From positions 42,325 through 106,324 of the forward strand of contig NZ_VCCH02000021.1 of the NCBI RefSeq assembly GCF_005938675.2: a stretch of 64,000 nt of DNA. The letters run 5' to 3'. Positions 48,799 to 57,794 of the stretch are shown piece after piece. The position numbers were made by a program, and so were the translations under genes. Under the pieces are notes generated by a model. The model was not told where the DNA came from. It saw only the letters and a list, made by a program, of their open reading frames with translations, and ran no database searches. Positions within the stretch are counted from its first letter, which is position 1. Each line of letters starts with the position of its first letter. The stretch comes from Mycobacterium sp. KBS0706. Lineage in GTDB: Bacteria; Pseudomonadota; Alphaproteobacteria; DSM-16000; Inquilinaceae.

Positions 48799-50073
48799 AT
48801 GCAGGCTCTGACGCGTCGATTCATGGTCGTGGGCGCAGCGATGCTGACAGCCCTTGTCGCCATTCCCGCCGGGGCCCAGGAGGCGCCGGCCAAGCCGGTC
48901 ACGATCGAGTTCTTCGGCCTCGCCTCGCACAACTGGCCGCTGGTGATCGAGCGCTTCCAGGCCGATTACCCGACCGTCACCGTCCACTTCACCAAATTCG
49001 GCACCGACGAGCTGAAGCAGGCGCTGCGGGTCGGCGCATCGTCGGGCAAGCTGCCGGATGCCTGGTGGAACTGGGGCGGGTCGCTGGCCTCGCCCTACAA
49101 CCGGGCCGGCCACGCGCTGAAGCTGACGCCGGAGCTGCTGGCGGCGCTCGGGGTCGAGGCCAATCTGACGCCGGCGGCGCTCGACATCACCCGCGACGGC
49201 GCCGACCTGTACGGCATCCCGAACAAGATCGGGCCCTTCGGCTTCATCTACAAGAAGGCGCTGTTCGACAAATACGGGCTACAGCCGCCGCAGTCCTTCG
49301 CCGAGCTGGAAAAGGTGGCGGAGACGCTGAAGGCGAACGGCGTCACGCCGTTCTCGATCGGCGGCAAGTTCAGCTGGATGACGATGCGCTTCTTCGACTT
49401 CTTCCTCGAGCACTATGCTGGGCCGGAGGGGCATGACGCGCTGCTGGACATGGCGGAGTCCTGGGACTCCGAGCCTGTCATCCAGTCCTTCGCCAAGCTG
49501 AAGGACTGGGCCGACAAGGGCTATTTCCCGGACGGCTTCCTGACCGTCGACCCGGCCACCAACATGCCACTGCTCTACAACGACCAGGCGGCGATGGTGT
49601 TCGACACGCCGAGCCTGGAGACCAGCCGCATCGCCCGCGAAGGCAAGTCGCCGGCGGATTACGGCACCTTCCCGCTGCCCACCGACCGGACCCCGAAGCG
49701 GGTGCCGGGATCGCCGTCGCAGATCCAGGTCAACGCCAGGGCCTCCGACGACGTGCGCAAGGCAGCGCTGCTGTTCGCCAGCTACGCCGTGCGGCCTGCG
49801 GTCGCGCCGGTCACGGCCCAGGCGGTCGGCTTCCCCAGCGCCACCAAGGGCATCCTGCCGGCCGAGGACCTGCCGATCCAGCGCCAATGGTCGCAATGGA
49901 CCCAAAGCGAGATCGGCTTCTACCGGCTGACCGACCAGGGCCTGCCGCAGGACGTCGTCGCCGCCTATTTCGAGGCGCAGGACTCCGTGCTGCTCGACCT
50001 GATGTCGCCGGAGGAAGCCGCCGCCCAGGTGCAGGAGGCGATCGAGCGCAGCAAGAGCCGCGCCAGCAACTGA
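48799..50073 (+). CDS. ABC transporter substrate-binding protein, family 1 (carbohydrate type)
   Basis: Periplasmic binding protein of the maltose-binding-like group, 424 residues. The signal peptide covers about 1-29 (Arg-containing start, hydrophobic core, cut after PAGAQ). VTIEFFGLASHNWPLVIERF is the usual first strand region; GIPNKIGPFGFIYKKALFDK lies near 135-155, and WDSEPVIQSFAKLKDWADKGYF near 220. Related proteins bind mono- or oligosaccharides. A nucleoside-hydrolase-like gene closes the operon, so a nucleoside or ribosyl compound is possible. It follows a candidate regulated promoter. Confidence 0.9.
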   Translation: MQALTRRFMVVGAAMLTALVAIPAGAQEAPAKPVTIEFFGLASHNWPLVIERFQADYPTVTVHFTKFGTDELKQALRVGASSGKLPDAWWNWGGSLASPYNRAGHALKLTPELLAALGVEANLTPAALDITRDGADLYGIPNKIGPFGFIYKKALFDKYGLQPPQSFAELEKVAETLKANGVTPFSIGGKFSWMTMRFFDFFLEHYAGPEGHDALLDMAESWDSEPVIQSFAKLKDWADKGYFPDGFLTVDPATNMPLLYNDQAAMVFDTPSLETSRIAREGKSPADYGTFPLPTDRTPKRVPGSPSQIQVNARASDDVRKAALLFASYAVRPAVAPVTAQAVGFPSATKGILPAEDLPIQRQWSQWTQSEIGFYRLTDQGLPQDVVAAYFEAQDSVLLDLMSPEEAAAQVQEAIERSKSRASN

Positions 50074-50095
50074 CCCGAGACGGGAGGCCCGCGGC

Positions 50096-51010
50096 ATGGC
50101 CGATGCCAGCCTTGCGACGAGACGGCGGCTGCCGCGAAAGCTGGTCGACCAGGTGCTGGCGCCCTGGCTGTTCCTGGCCCCGGCGACGCTGATCTTCGCC
50201 ATCGTGCTGGTCTATCCGATGGCCTATTCGAGCTGGCTCAGCCTGTTCCGCTGGGATGGCGTGTCGCCGGACAGGCTGTGGATGGGGCTCGGCAACTATG
50301 TCGAGCTGTTCACCCGCAACCGGGTGTTCTGGATCGCGCTGAAAAACAACGTGATCTGGAGCCTGCTGTCGCTGGTGGTCCCGACCGGCATCGGCCTGGC
50401 CCTGGCGCTGGCCCTTGAGGGCCGGTTCCGTGGCAGCGCCTTCTTCCGCAGCGTCTTCTACTTCCCGGCGATCCTGTCGATGAGCATCGTCGGACTGATC
50501 TGGAGCTGGATGTACCACCCCAGCCTCGGCCTGGTGAACCAGCTGCTCGAGGTGCTGGGCCTGTCCAGCCTCGAGCGCAACTGGTTGTCCGACCCGAAGA
50601 TCTCGCTCTACTCCGTCTTCGTCGCCGCCGCCTGGCACAATGCCGGCCTGCCGATGCTGCTGTTCCTGGCCGGGCTGCAGACCATCTCCAGGGAGGTGCT
50701 GGACGCCGCCCGCATCGACGGCGCCGGCCGGTTCCAGCGCTTCTGGTATGTGACCTTCCCGCTGCTGCGCGAGACCACCATGGTCGTGGTCGCGATCACC
50801 GCGATCAACTCGCTGAAGGTCTACGACATCATCTACGTCATGACCTATGGCGGCCCGGCCAACCGCACCCAGGTGCTGGGCAGCTGGATGTATTTCCTGA
50901 CTTACAACCACAACGAGGTCGGGCTCGGCACCGCCATCGCCGTGATCCTGTTCCTGCTGACCCTGGTCTTCGCCATCCCCTATACCCGCCACATGGTGCG
51001 CAGCCGATGA
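50096..51010 (+). CDS. ABC transporter permease, carbohydrate type (MalF-like)
   Basis: Inner-membrane permease of a CUT1-type importer, 304 residues with six helices. The first helix begins near residue 20 (APWLFLAPATLIFAIVLVYP), and the coupling EAA loop is REVLDAARIDGAGRFQRFWY (about 195-215). The C-terminal end NHNEVGLGTAIAVILFLLTL is usual. It starts 22 bp after the binding protein and overlaps the second permease gene by 4 nt. Confidence 0.93.
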   Translation: MADASLATRRRLPRKLVDQVLAPWLFLAPATLIFAIVLVYPMAYSSWLSLFRWDGVSPDRLWMGLGNYVELFTRNRVFWIALKNNVIWSLLSLVVPTGIGLALALALEGRFRGSAFFRSVFYFPAILSMSIVGLIWSWMYHPSLGLVNQLLEVLGLSSLERNWLSDPKISLYSVFVAAAWHNAGLPMLLFLAGLQTISREVLDAARIDGAGRFQRFWYVTFPLLRETTMVVVAITAINSLKVYDIIYVMTYGGPANRTQVLGSWMYFLTYNHNEVGLGTAIAVILFLLTLVFAIPYTRHMVRSR

Positions 51011-51870
51011 CGGCCGTCTCCCTCGCCGGCGCGGCGGCCCGCGCCCGGCCGTTCCGGCTGCGCTTCGGGTCGCTCGGCTTCTACGCCGCGCTCGCCATCG
51101 GCGGCATGGTCTGGACCGCGCCGCTGATCATCCTGGTGTTCACGGCGCTGAAGAGTGCCGGTGACTTCGCCCAGAACGGTGCCTTCGCCCTGCCGCAGTC
51201 GCTCGAATTCGGCAACTTCGCCAAGGCCTGGGCGATCGGCATCCAGACCTACTTCTGGAACTCGCTGGTGCTGACCGTGCTCAAGGTCCCGGCCGGGATC
51301 TTCATCTGCTCGCTCGCCGCCTTCGCTTTGACCAAGATGAAGATGCGCGGCAGCAGCCTGGTCTTCACCATCTTCCTGCTCGGCCTGATCGTGCCGATGC
51401 AGATGACGCTGGTGCCGCTGACCCTGCTGTACCAGCGGCTCGACCTGATCGACAGCCTGCCGGGCCTTTTCTTCCTCTATCTCGGCTTCGGCCTGCCGCT
51501 CGGCATCCTGGTGCTGCGCGGCTTCTTCCGCTCGATCCCGGCCGAGATGATCGAGGCGGCGCGGATCGACGGCTGCTCCTGGTGGGGCGTGTACCGGCGG
51601 GTGGTGATGCCGCTGGCGACCCCGGCCGTGGTCTCGCTGCTGATCCTCGACGGCATCGCCACCTGGAACGAGTTCATCCTGGCCCAGATCTTCATCCGCA
51701 CCGAGGCGCAGCGCACCCTGCCGCTCGGGGTGGTGCAGTTCAGCACCGAGTTCTCGACCGCCTACGACCTGCTCGCGGCCGGCCAGCTGATCACCATCGC
51801 GCCTCTGCTCCTGCTCTACCTGTTCTTCCAGCGCTACTTCGTCCACGGCATGGCCGGGGCGGTGAAATGA
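51007..51870 (+). CDS. ABC transporter permease, carbohydrate type (MalG-like)
   Basis: Second permease of the importer, 287 residues and six helices. The EAA loop reads IPAEMIEAARIDGCSWWGVY (about 178-197), and RTLPLGVVQF plus a final helix near 255-275 match the MalG group. It overlaps the first permease (ATGA). No ATPase gene is present in the operon; the permeases must use an ATPase encoded elsewhere, as MsmX/UgpC-type shared ATPases allow. The nucleoside-hydrolase-like gene begins 25 bp later. Confidence 0.93.
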   Translation: MTAVSLAGAAARARPFRLRFGSLGFYAALAIGGMVWTAPLIILVFTALKSAGDFAQNGAFALPQSLEFGNFAKAWAIGIQTYFWNSLVLTVLKVPAGIFICSLAAFALTKMKMRGSSLVFTIFLLGLIVPMQMTLVPLTLLYQRLDLIDSLPGLFFLYLGFGLPLGILVLRGFFRSIPAEMIEAARIDGCSWWGVYRRVVMPLATPAVVSLLILDGIATWNEFILAQIFIRTEAQRTLPLGVVQFSTEFSTAYDLLAAGQLITIAPLLLLYLFFQRYFVHGMAGAVK

Positions 51871-51895
51871 GCGCGCCAGCGAAAGGAAACCGACC

Positions 51896-52795
51896 GTGCT
51901 GCCCCCGGAAAAGAAAGCCCGCCTCATCCTCAACACCGACGCCAAGAACGAGGCGGACGACCAGTACACCATCGTCCATGCGCTGCTGACGCCCAGCCTC
52001 GACCTGCACGGCATCAGCCCGGCGCATTTCGGCACGCTGAAGTCGAAGACCAGCCTCAAGGACAGCCATGACGAGGTCATCAAGCTGCTGCAGCTGATGG
52101 ACCTCTCCGGCCGGGTCCGGGTCGCCGACGGCGCCGAGGGGCCGCTGCCGGACGAGCGCACGCCGGTGCCCTCGGCCGGTGCGCATCTCATCGTCGAGGA
52201 GGGGATGAAGGACGATCCGCGGCCGCTCTACGTCGCCTTCCTCGGGCCGGTCACCGACATGGCCTCTGCGCTGCTGATGGAGCCGCGGCTGAATGAGCGC
52301 AACGTCGTCGTGGTCTGGATCGGCGGCGGGCCGTGGCCGACCGGCGGCCGGGAGTACAACCTGTCCAACGACATCGCCGCAGCCAATGTGGTGATGCGGT
52401 CGAAGGTCCAGCTCTGGCAGATCCCGATGCCGGTCTACCGCATGATGGCGGTCGGCTATGCCGAGCTGTATGAGCGGGTCTACGACAAGGGCCCGATCGG
52501 TAAGTACCTGGTCGACCAGCTGGTGGAATGGAACCTGAAGGTCCATCCCGGCCCGATCGAGCACCGCTCCCTCGGCGACACGCCGGCCCTCTCGGTGATC
52601 CTCAACCCGAACGGCGGTGTCTCGGAATGGGTGCCGGCGCCGGAGTTCAGCCCGCAGATGCACTACATCCACACCGGCGCCCACCGGCCGATCAAGCTGT
52701 ACCACTCGATCGACGTGCGCTGGATCCTCGAGGACTTCTTCGCCAAGCTCGCCCGCTTCAGCCGCGGCGAGCAGGAATTCACAACCTTCGGGTGA
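51896..52795 (+). CDS. Nucleoside hydrolase-like protein
   Basis: Probable calcium-dependent N-glycoside hydrolase of the IUNH family, 299 residues, starting with GTG. The N-terminal metal motif is LILNTDAKNEADDQYTI; the standard form is DTDPGxDDA, so the first Asp is Asn and two extra positions separate it from the Asp pair. YVAFLGPVTDMASALL (about 112-127) corresponds to the TNIA-like loop, and the mid-protein VVVVWIGGGPWPTGG to the MGG loop. It terminates the transporter operon and probably cleaves the imported compound. The substrate may not be a classical nucleoside. Confidence 0.8.
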   Translation: MLPPEKKARLILNTDAKNEADDQYTIVHALLTPSLDLHGISPAHFGTLKSKTSLKDSHDEVIKLLQLMDLSGRVRVADGAEGPLPDERTPVPSAGAHLIVEEGMKDDPRPLYVAFLGPVTDMASALLMEPRLNERNVVVVWIGGGPWPTGGREYNLSNDIAAANVVMRSKVQLWQIPMPVYRMMAVGYAELYERVYDKGPIGKYLVDQLVEWNLKVHPGPIEHRSLGDTPALSVILNPNGGVSEWVPAPEFSPQMHYIHTGAHRPIKLYHSIDVRWILEDFFAKLARFSRGEQEFTTFG

Positions 52796-52878
52796 CGGCA
52801 GGGGCTCGTTGTCGCGCCCCTTGTTGCCGCGCCGCGCCTGCGCTTGAGTGAGGGCGTCGCGGAGAATCGGGGGCCGGC

Positions 52879-53448
52879 ATGGCTGAGACCGCAGCTGAGG
52901 CGGCGGCCGGGCCGCCGGGCCTGGGGCAGATCTTCCTGGCCTTCAGCAAGATCGGGCTGACCAGCTTCGGCGGCGGGCTCAGCGGCTGGATGCTGCGGGA
53001 GTTCGTGCAGAACCGGCGGTGGGTGTCCGAGGCCGACTTCCTCAACGGCCTCGCCTTGGCGCAGGCCTTTCCCGGGGTCAATGTCGTCAACCTCTCGCTT
53101 TGGATCGGCTTCCGTCTGCGCGGCGGGCCGGGGGCGCTGGCGGGCGTGCTCGGCATGATCGTGCCGGCAATGCTGGTTGCCATCGCCGCCGCCGCGGCCT
53201 TCGCCGAGGTCGCGCAGTATCACTCCGTCCATCTGGCCCTGGCTGGGGCGGCGGCCGCGGCGGTCGGGCTGTCGCTACAGATGGGCGTGCGGGCGGCGCG
53301 CCGGGCGGCCCGCTCCGCCGTGCCGGTCGCGATCATCGTCGTCACCTTCGTGGCCATCGGCGTGCTGCACCTGCCGCTGCTGCCGGTGATGGCGGTGCTG
53401 GCGCCGCTCAGCATCGCCTGTGCCGCCTGGCGGCCGCGGAAGGACTGA
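52879..53448 (+). CDS. chrA: Chromate transporter, N-terminal half type
   Basis: Half-size CHR-family membrane protein, 189 residues. The signature FSKIGLTSFGGGLSGWMLREF (about 17-37) is followed by WVSEADFLNGLALAQAFPGV (about 47-66) and then four to five hydrophobic segments. Short CHR proteins work in pairs, and the partner gene starts 4 bp after its stop. Members confer chromate efflux; the natural substrate of many homologues is unknown. No chrB regulator is adjacent. Confidence 0.9.
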   Translation: MAETAAEAAAGPPGLGQIFLAFSKIGLTSFGGGLSGWMLREFVQNRRWVSEADFLNGLALAQAFPGVNVVNLSLWIGFRLRGGPGALAGVLGMIVPAMLVAIAAAAAFAEVAQYHSVHLALAGAAAAAVGLSLQMGVRAARRAARSAVPVAIIVVTFVAIGVLHLPLLPVMAVLAPLSIACAAWRPRKD

Positions 53449-53452
53449 GGCG

Positions 53453-53977
53453 ATGGACAATGTGCTGGTGCGGCTGCTGATCGTCTTCGTGCCGCTATCC
53501 TTCCTCAGCGTCGGCGGCGGCCAGAGCATCGTCGCCGACATCCATCGCCAGTCGGTCGGCGTCTATGGCTGGATGACCGACGCCCGCTTCCTCGACCTGT
53601 TCGGCCTGTCGCGGATGACGCCGGGGCCGGGATCGCTGCTGGTGACGCTGGTCGGCTGGCAGGCCGCCGGCTGGGCCGGGGCGCTGGTGGCGACGGCGGC
53701 GATCTTCGTCCCGTCCTCGCTGCTGGTCTACGGCCTGGCGCGGCTATGGGCGCGATACAGCGGCGCGCCGTGGCAGCGGGCCGTCGAGACCGGGCTGGCG
53801 CCGGTCGCCGCCGGCATGGTGCTGGCCGCCTCCTTCACCCTGCTGCAGGCGGCGGAGGGCGGGGTGCTGGCCTGGGCGATGGCCGCGGGCTCCTGCCTGG
53901 CGCTGGTGTTCACCCGGGTCAGCCCGTTCCTGCTGCTCGGCGCCGGCGCCGTGCTGTTCCTGCTGGTCCAGCCCTGA
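53453..53977 (+). CDS. chrA: Chromate transporter, C-terminal half type
   Basis: Second half-size CHR protein, 174 residues. It shows FLSVGGGQSIVADIHRQSV near 20-38 and LDLFGLSRMTPGPGSLLVT near 52-70, the repeat of the CHR motif, then four hydrophobic segments. The ATG at 53453 gives the family N-terminus; the frame is open 11 codons upstream but overlaps the partner. The two genes together equal one full-length ChrA with its two homologous domains. Confidence 0.9.
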   Translation: MDNVLVRLLIVFVPLSFLSVGGGQSIVADIHRQSVGVYGWMTDARFLDLFGLSRMTPGPGSLLVTLVGWQAAGWAGALVATAAIFVPSSLLVYGLARLWARYSGAPWQRAVETGLAPVAAGMVLAASFTLLQAAEGGVLAWAMAAGSCLALVFTRVSPFLLLGAGAVLFLLVQP

Positions 53978-54048
53978 CACACGAAGTCCCGGAGATTGCC
54001 ACAATACCGGATTATGTCCGACCCTCAGCGAAACGAGCGGAGGCGGCG

Positions 54049-54465
54049 ATGGCACGAGTCACCGGCGTCCGAGCTTTGCCCATCCTGGGGTTGGTCTTCG
54101 TCACCCTTGGCCTCGTCGGCCTGATCGCCGCCGGTGTGCTGGCCTGGCGGGAGCAGGACAGCAGCCGTACGGCCACGGCCGACGGCGTGATCGTCGACTT
54201 CAACAACGGCCCGGTGGTCGAGTTCACCACGGCGCAGGGCACGACGGCGCAGTTCCGCAGCCCGGTGCGCAGCACCACCTTCGCCCGGGGGCAGCACCTG
54301 CCGGTGGCCTATGATCCGGCCGATCCCGGCGACGCTGCGGTCGACGGCTTCGCCGGGCGCTGGTTCCTGCCCAGCCTGTTCGGCATCATCTTCGGCGTTT
54401 TCCTGGTGATCGGCTTGGCGCTCTCGCTGTTCGGCCGGCTCTTACAGCCCCGCCAGCCGGCATGA
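54049..54465 (+). CDS. DUF3592 membrane protein
   Basis: A 138-residue protein of unknown function. It has an N-terminal helix (about 10-32), a small extracytoplasmic beta domain starting with TATADGVIVDFNNGPVVEF and containing HLPVAYDPADPGDAAVDGF, and a C-terminal helix (about 107-130). This is the layout of DUF3592, in which the domain between the helices has the PVxYxPxxP pattern. It stands alone between the chromate and queuosine genes. A GGAGGCGGCG site precedes the ATG. Confidence 0.82.
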   Translation: MARVTGVRALPILGLVFVTLGLVGLIAAGVLAWREQDSSRTATADGVIVDFNNGPVVEFTTAQGTTAQFRSPVRSTTFARGQHLPVAYDPADPGDAAVDGFAGRWFLPSLFGIIFGVFLVIGLALSLFGRLLQPRQPA

Positions 54466-54576
54466 CCGCCCCGCGGGCCGCGATGGTGGCCAAGCCGGCC
54501 CGGTTGCGCTAAAAGCCCCACCGGACCCGGGCGCCGAGGGCTGCGCCGCGGGCGTTTTGCATTTGGAAGACCTGTC

Positions 54577-55116
54577 TTGCGCACCGAAACCCGCGGCATG
54601 GGCCTGGCGCTGATCGCTATGATCACCGTCGTGGTGGCCTCGAACTACCTGGTCCAGTTCCCGATCAACGATTGGCTGACCTGGGGTGCCTTCACCTATC
54701 CGGTCACCTTCCTGGTCACCGACCTGACCAACCGCTTCTTCGGTCCGCACCGCGCCCGCCAGGTCGCCTATGCCGGTTTCGCCCTCGCCGTGGTGCTGTC
54801 GCTGTGGCTGGCCGATTGGCGCATCGCCGTCGCCTCCGGCACCGCCTTTCTGGTCGGCCAGCTGCTCGACATCCACATCTTCGACCGGCTGCGCCGCGCC
54901 GCCTGGTGGCGCGCGCCCTTCATCGGCTCGGCACTGGGCTCGGTGGTCGACACCGCCCTGTTCTTCACCATCGCCTTCGCCGGCACCGGCCTGCCGATCC
55001 TGACCCTGATGGCCGGCGACCTGTCGGTGAAGCTGGCCTGCGCCTTGCTGTTCCTGGCGCCGTTCCGGGCGCTGATGAACCTGCTCATGCCGATGCCGGC
55101 GCTGCAGAACGGCTGA
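54577..55116 (+). CDS. yhhQ: Queuosine precursor transporter (VUT family)
   Basis: Inner-membrane transporter of the VUT/YhhQ family that imports queuosine precursors (preQ0/preQ1). 179 residues and about six helices. Family stretches are [20 protein letters not shown] (about 21-40), [15 protein letters not shown] (about 41-55) and [13 protein letters not shown] near 104. The start is a TTG with GGAAG seven bases upstream; ATG 54598 is an alternative. It heads an operon of queA, tgt, queF and queG, which supports a queuosine role. I see no preQ1 riboswitch in the 110 bp upstream. Confidence 0.88.
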   Translation: MRTETRGMGLALIAMITVVVASNYLVQFPINDWLTWGAFTYPVTFLVTDLTNRFFGPHRARQVAYAGFALAVVLSLWLADWRIAVASGTAFLVGQLLDIHIFDRLRRAAWWRAPFIGSALGSVVDTALFFTIAFAGTGLPILTLMAGDLSVKLACALLFLAPFRALMNLLMPMPALQNG

Positions 55117-55129
55117 CCCCGCTTTCGCC

Positions 55130-56170
55130 ATGCGTGTCGATGAGTTCGATTTCGACCTACCGCGGCAGCTGATCGCCGACCGGCCGGCCGAGCCGCGCGA
55201 CGCCGCCCGGCTGCTGGAGGTCGCGGCCGACGGCCTCACCGACCGCCGGATCGGCGATCTGCCTGGGCGGCTGCGCGCCGGCGACCTGCTGGTGGTCAAC
55301 GACACCCGCGTCATCCCGGCCCGGCTGCACGGCAAGCGCGGCCTGGCGGGCATCGAGATCATGCTGCACCAGCCGGCCGATTCCGGGCACTGGCGCGCCT
55401 TCGCCCGCCCGGCCAAGAAGTTGAAGCCGGGCGACGTGGTCCGCTTCGCCGACGACTTCGCCGCCACCATCGTCGCCAAGGGCGAGGCCGGCGAAGTAGA
55501 AGTGGCGTTCGACGATCCCGCCGGCCTGGCCGCCCAGCTGCAGCGCCATGGCGAGATCCCGCTGCCGCCCTATATCGACCGGCCGGACGGGCCGGATGAG
55601 CGCGACCGCTCCGACTACCAGACCGTCTTCGCCCGCCATGACGGCGCCGTCGCCGCGCCGACCGCCGGGCTGCACTTCACCCCGCCGCTGCTCGACGCGC
55701 TGGCCGCGCGCGGCGTCGAGACGGTCCGCCTGACCCTGCATGTCGGCGCCGGCACCTTCCTGCCGGTGAAGAGCGACACGGTCGAAGGCCATGTCATGCA
55801 TGCCGAACGCGGCGTGCTGACCGCCGAGGCCGCGGAGCGGATCAACGCCGTGCGCGCTGCCGGCGGCCGCATCGTCTCGGTCGGCACCACCAGCCTGCGC
55901 CTGCTGGAGAGCGCGGCGGCCGAGGACGGCACCATGCGGCCCTTCGACGGATCGACGGCGATCTTCATCACCCCAGGTTACCGCTTCCGCGTGGTCGACC
56001 TGCTGGTGACGAATTTCCACCTGCCGCGGTCGACCCTGTTCATGCTGGTCTGTGCCTTCGCCGGCATGGAGAGGATGAAGCAGGCCTATTCCCACGCCAT
56101 TTCCGCGGGCTACCGTTTCTACTCCTACGGCGACGCCTGCCTGCTGCACCGGTCGGACAGAGATGACTGA
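55130..56170 (+). CDS. queA: S-adenosylmethionine:tRNA ribosyltransferase-isomerase
   Basis: Transfers and isomerises the ribosyl part of S-adenosylmethionine onto preQ1 in tRNA, giving epoxyqueuosine. The 346 residues are the normal length. The N-terminus [19 protein letters not shown] is diagnostic; [15 protein letters not shown] (about 60-74), [12 protein letters not shown] (about 178) and [19 protein letters not shown] (about 288-306) are further signatures. It lies 13 bp after the transporter gene and overlaps tgt by 8 nt. Confidence 0.97.
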   Translation: MRVDEFDFDLPRQLIADRPAEPRDAARLLEVAADGLTDRRIGDLPGRLRAGDLLVVNDTRVIPARLHGKRGLAGIEIMLHQPADSGHWRAFARPAKKLKPGDVVRFADDFAATIVAKGEAGEVEVAFDDPAGLAAQLQRHGEIPLPPYIDRPDGPDERDRSDYQTVFARHDGAVAAPTAGLHFTPPLLDALAARGVETVRLTLHVGAGTFLPVKSDTVEGHVMHAERGVLTAEAAERINAVRAAGGRIVSVGTTSLRLLESAAAEDGTMRPFDGSTAIFITPGYRFRVVDLLVTNFHLPRSTLFMLVCAFAGMERMKQAYSHAISAGYRFYSYGDACLLHRSDRDD

Positions 56171-57308
56171 GTTCCGCTTCGAGCCCGCCTTTCACTTTGA
56201 AGTGGAGGCCCGCGACGGCGCCGCCCGCACCGGCCGCCTGCACACCGCCCATGGCGTGGTCCAGACCCCGACCTTCATGCCGGTCGGCACCGCCGCCACG
56301 GTGAAGGCGATGCGGCCGGAGGAGGTGGCGGCCACCGGCGCGCAGATCGTGCTGGGCAACACCTACCACCTGATGCTGCGCCCGGGGGCGGAGCGGGTGG
56401 CAAGGCTGGGCGGCCTGCACCGCTTCATGAACTGGCCCGGCCCGATCCTGACCGATTCCGGCGGCTTCCAGGTGATGTCGCTGTCGCAGCTGCGGCGCAT
56501 GGACAAGGACGGGGTGACCTTCCGCTCGCATCTCGACGGCAGCGAGCACCGGCTGTCCCCGGCGCGGTCGACCGAGATCCAACACCTGCTCGACGCCACT
56601 ATCACCATGGCATTCGACGAGTGCACGCCGTTCCCGGCTGAGCCGGAGGTGGCGGCCAGTTCGATGCGCCTGTCGATGGGTTGGGCGCAGCGCTCGCGCG
56701 ACGCCTTCGTCGCCCGGCCCGGCTACGGCCAGTTCGGCATCGTCCAGGGCAGCGTGTACCCCGAGCTGCGGCTGGAATCCGCCGCGGCGCTGACCGCGAT
56801 CGGCTTCGAGGGCTACGCCATCGGCGGCCTGGCAGTGGGCGAGGGGCAGGAGCGGATGTTCGCCGCCCTCGACGTCACCGTGCCGGCGCTGCCGGACGAC
56901 CGGCCGCGCTACCTGATGGGCGTGGGCAAGCCGTCGGACCTGGTCGGCTCGGTCCGCCGCGGCGTCGACATGTTCGACTGCGTGCTGCCGACCCGGTCCG
57001 GCCGCACCGGCCAGGCCTTCACCCGCCGCGGCACGGTCAACCTGCGCAACGCCCGCCACCAGGACGACCAGCGGCCGCTGGACGACAGCTGCCGCTGCCC
57101 GGCTTGCCGCCAGTACAGCCGTGCCTATCTGCACCATCTGGTGCGCAGCGAGGAGGTGCTGGGTCTGATGCTGCTGACCCAGCACAACCTGACCTATTAT
57201 CAGGACCTGATGGCCGGGCTGCGCGGCGCCATCGCCGCCGGCACGCTCGACGCCTTCGCCGCCGACTTCGAGGCGGAGCAGGCGCAGGGCGATATCGCGG
57301 CCCTCTGA
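56163..57308 (+). CDS. tgt: tRNA-guanine transglycosylase
   Basis: Exchanges guanine-34 of tRNA-Asp, -Asn, -His and -Tyr for preQ1. 381 residues. [16 protein letters not shown] begins the barrel; the active-site Asp is in [11 protein letters not shown] (about 98), and the nucleophile region is [17 protein letters not shown] (about 273-289). The zinc site is [16 protein letters not shown] near 312-327. It overlaps queA by 8 nt and precedes queF by 9 bp. Two of its tRNA substrates, the tRNA-Asp(GTC) copies, are encoded at 6.2 kb. Confidence 0.97.
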   Translation: MTEFRFEPAFHFEVEARDGAARTGRLHTAHGVVQTPTFMPVGTAATVKAMRPEEVAATGAQIVLGNTYHLMLRPGAERVARLGGLHRFMNWPGPILTDSGGFQVMSLSQLRRMDKDGVTFRSHLDGSEHRLSPARSTEIQHLLDATITMAFDECTPFPAEPEVAASSMRLSMGWAQRSRDAFVARPGYGQFGIVQGSVYPELRLESAAALTAIGFEGYAIGGLAVGEGQERMFAALDVTVPALPDDRPRYLMGVGKPSDLVGSVRRGVDMFDCVLPTRSGRTGQAFTRRGTVNLRNARHQDDQRPLDDSCRCPACRQYSRAYLHHLVRSEEVLGLMLLTQHNLTYYQDLMAGLRGAIAAGTLDAFAADFEAEQAQGDIAAL

Positions 57309-57317
57309 GGAGACACC

Positions 57318-57794
57318 ATGGCCCGCAAGGCAAAGACCAAGGGCACGGAAGCGCTCACCCAGCTCGGCCAGGCCACGGCGCTACCGGCCTCGCCGGAGGA
57401 AGCGGTGCTGGAGACGGTGCCGAACCCGCGGCCGAAGCAGCTGTACCTGGTGCGCTTCACCGCGCCGGAGTTCACCTCGCTGTGCCCGATCACCGGCCAG
57501 CCCGACTTCGCCCATCTGGTGATCGACTACGCCCCGGCGGCGAAGATCGTCGAGAGCAAGTCGCTGAAGCTGTTCCTCGGATCGTTCCGCAACCACGGCG
57601 CCTTCCATGAGGACTGCACCGTCTATGTGGCGGAGCGGCTGATCAAGGCGATGAAGCCGCGCTGGCTGCGCATCGGCGGCTACTGGTACCCGCGCGGCGG
57701 CATCCCGATCGACGTGTTCTACCAGAGCGGGCCGGCGCCCGAGGGCCTGTGGCTGCCCGACCAGGGCGTGCCGCCCTATCGCGGACGGGGATGA
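57318..57794 (+). CDS. queF: NADPH-dependent 7-cyano-7-deazaguanine reductase
   Basis: Reduces the nitrile of preQ0 to the amine preQ1. 158 residues, the single-domain type I form. The catalytic Cys is in [18 protein letters not shown] (about 56), with the proton-transfer Asp six to seven residues later. [20 protein letters not shown] (about 78-97) is the QueF signature that sets it apart from FolE. The stop overlaps the queG ATG by 4 nt. Its presence means the operon needs preQ0, made here or imported; queCDE are not in this window. Confidence 0.95.
   Translation: MARKAKTKGTEALTQLGQATALPASPEEAVLETVPNPRPKQLYLVRFTAPEFTSLCPITGQPDFAHLVIDYAPAAKIVESKSLKLFLGSFRNHGAFHEDCTVYVAERLIKAMKPRWLRIGGYWYPRGGIPIDVFYQSGPAPEGLWLPDQGVPPYRGRG

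Noticed and set aside
54466..54576. preQ1 riboswitch in front of the queuosine operon
   Set aside because: I looked for the conserved preQ1-I core and a class II-like pseudoknot and saw neither; the stretch is simply GC-rich.
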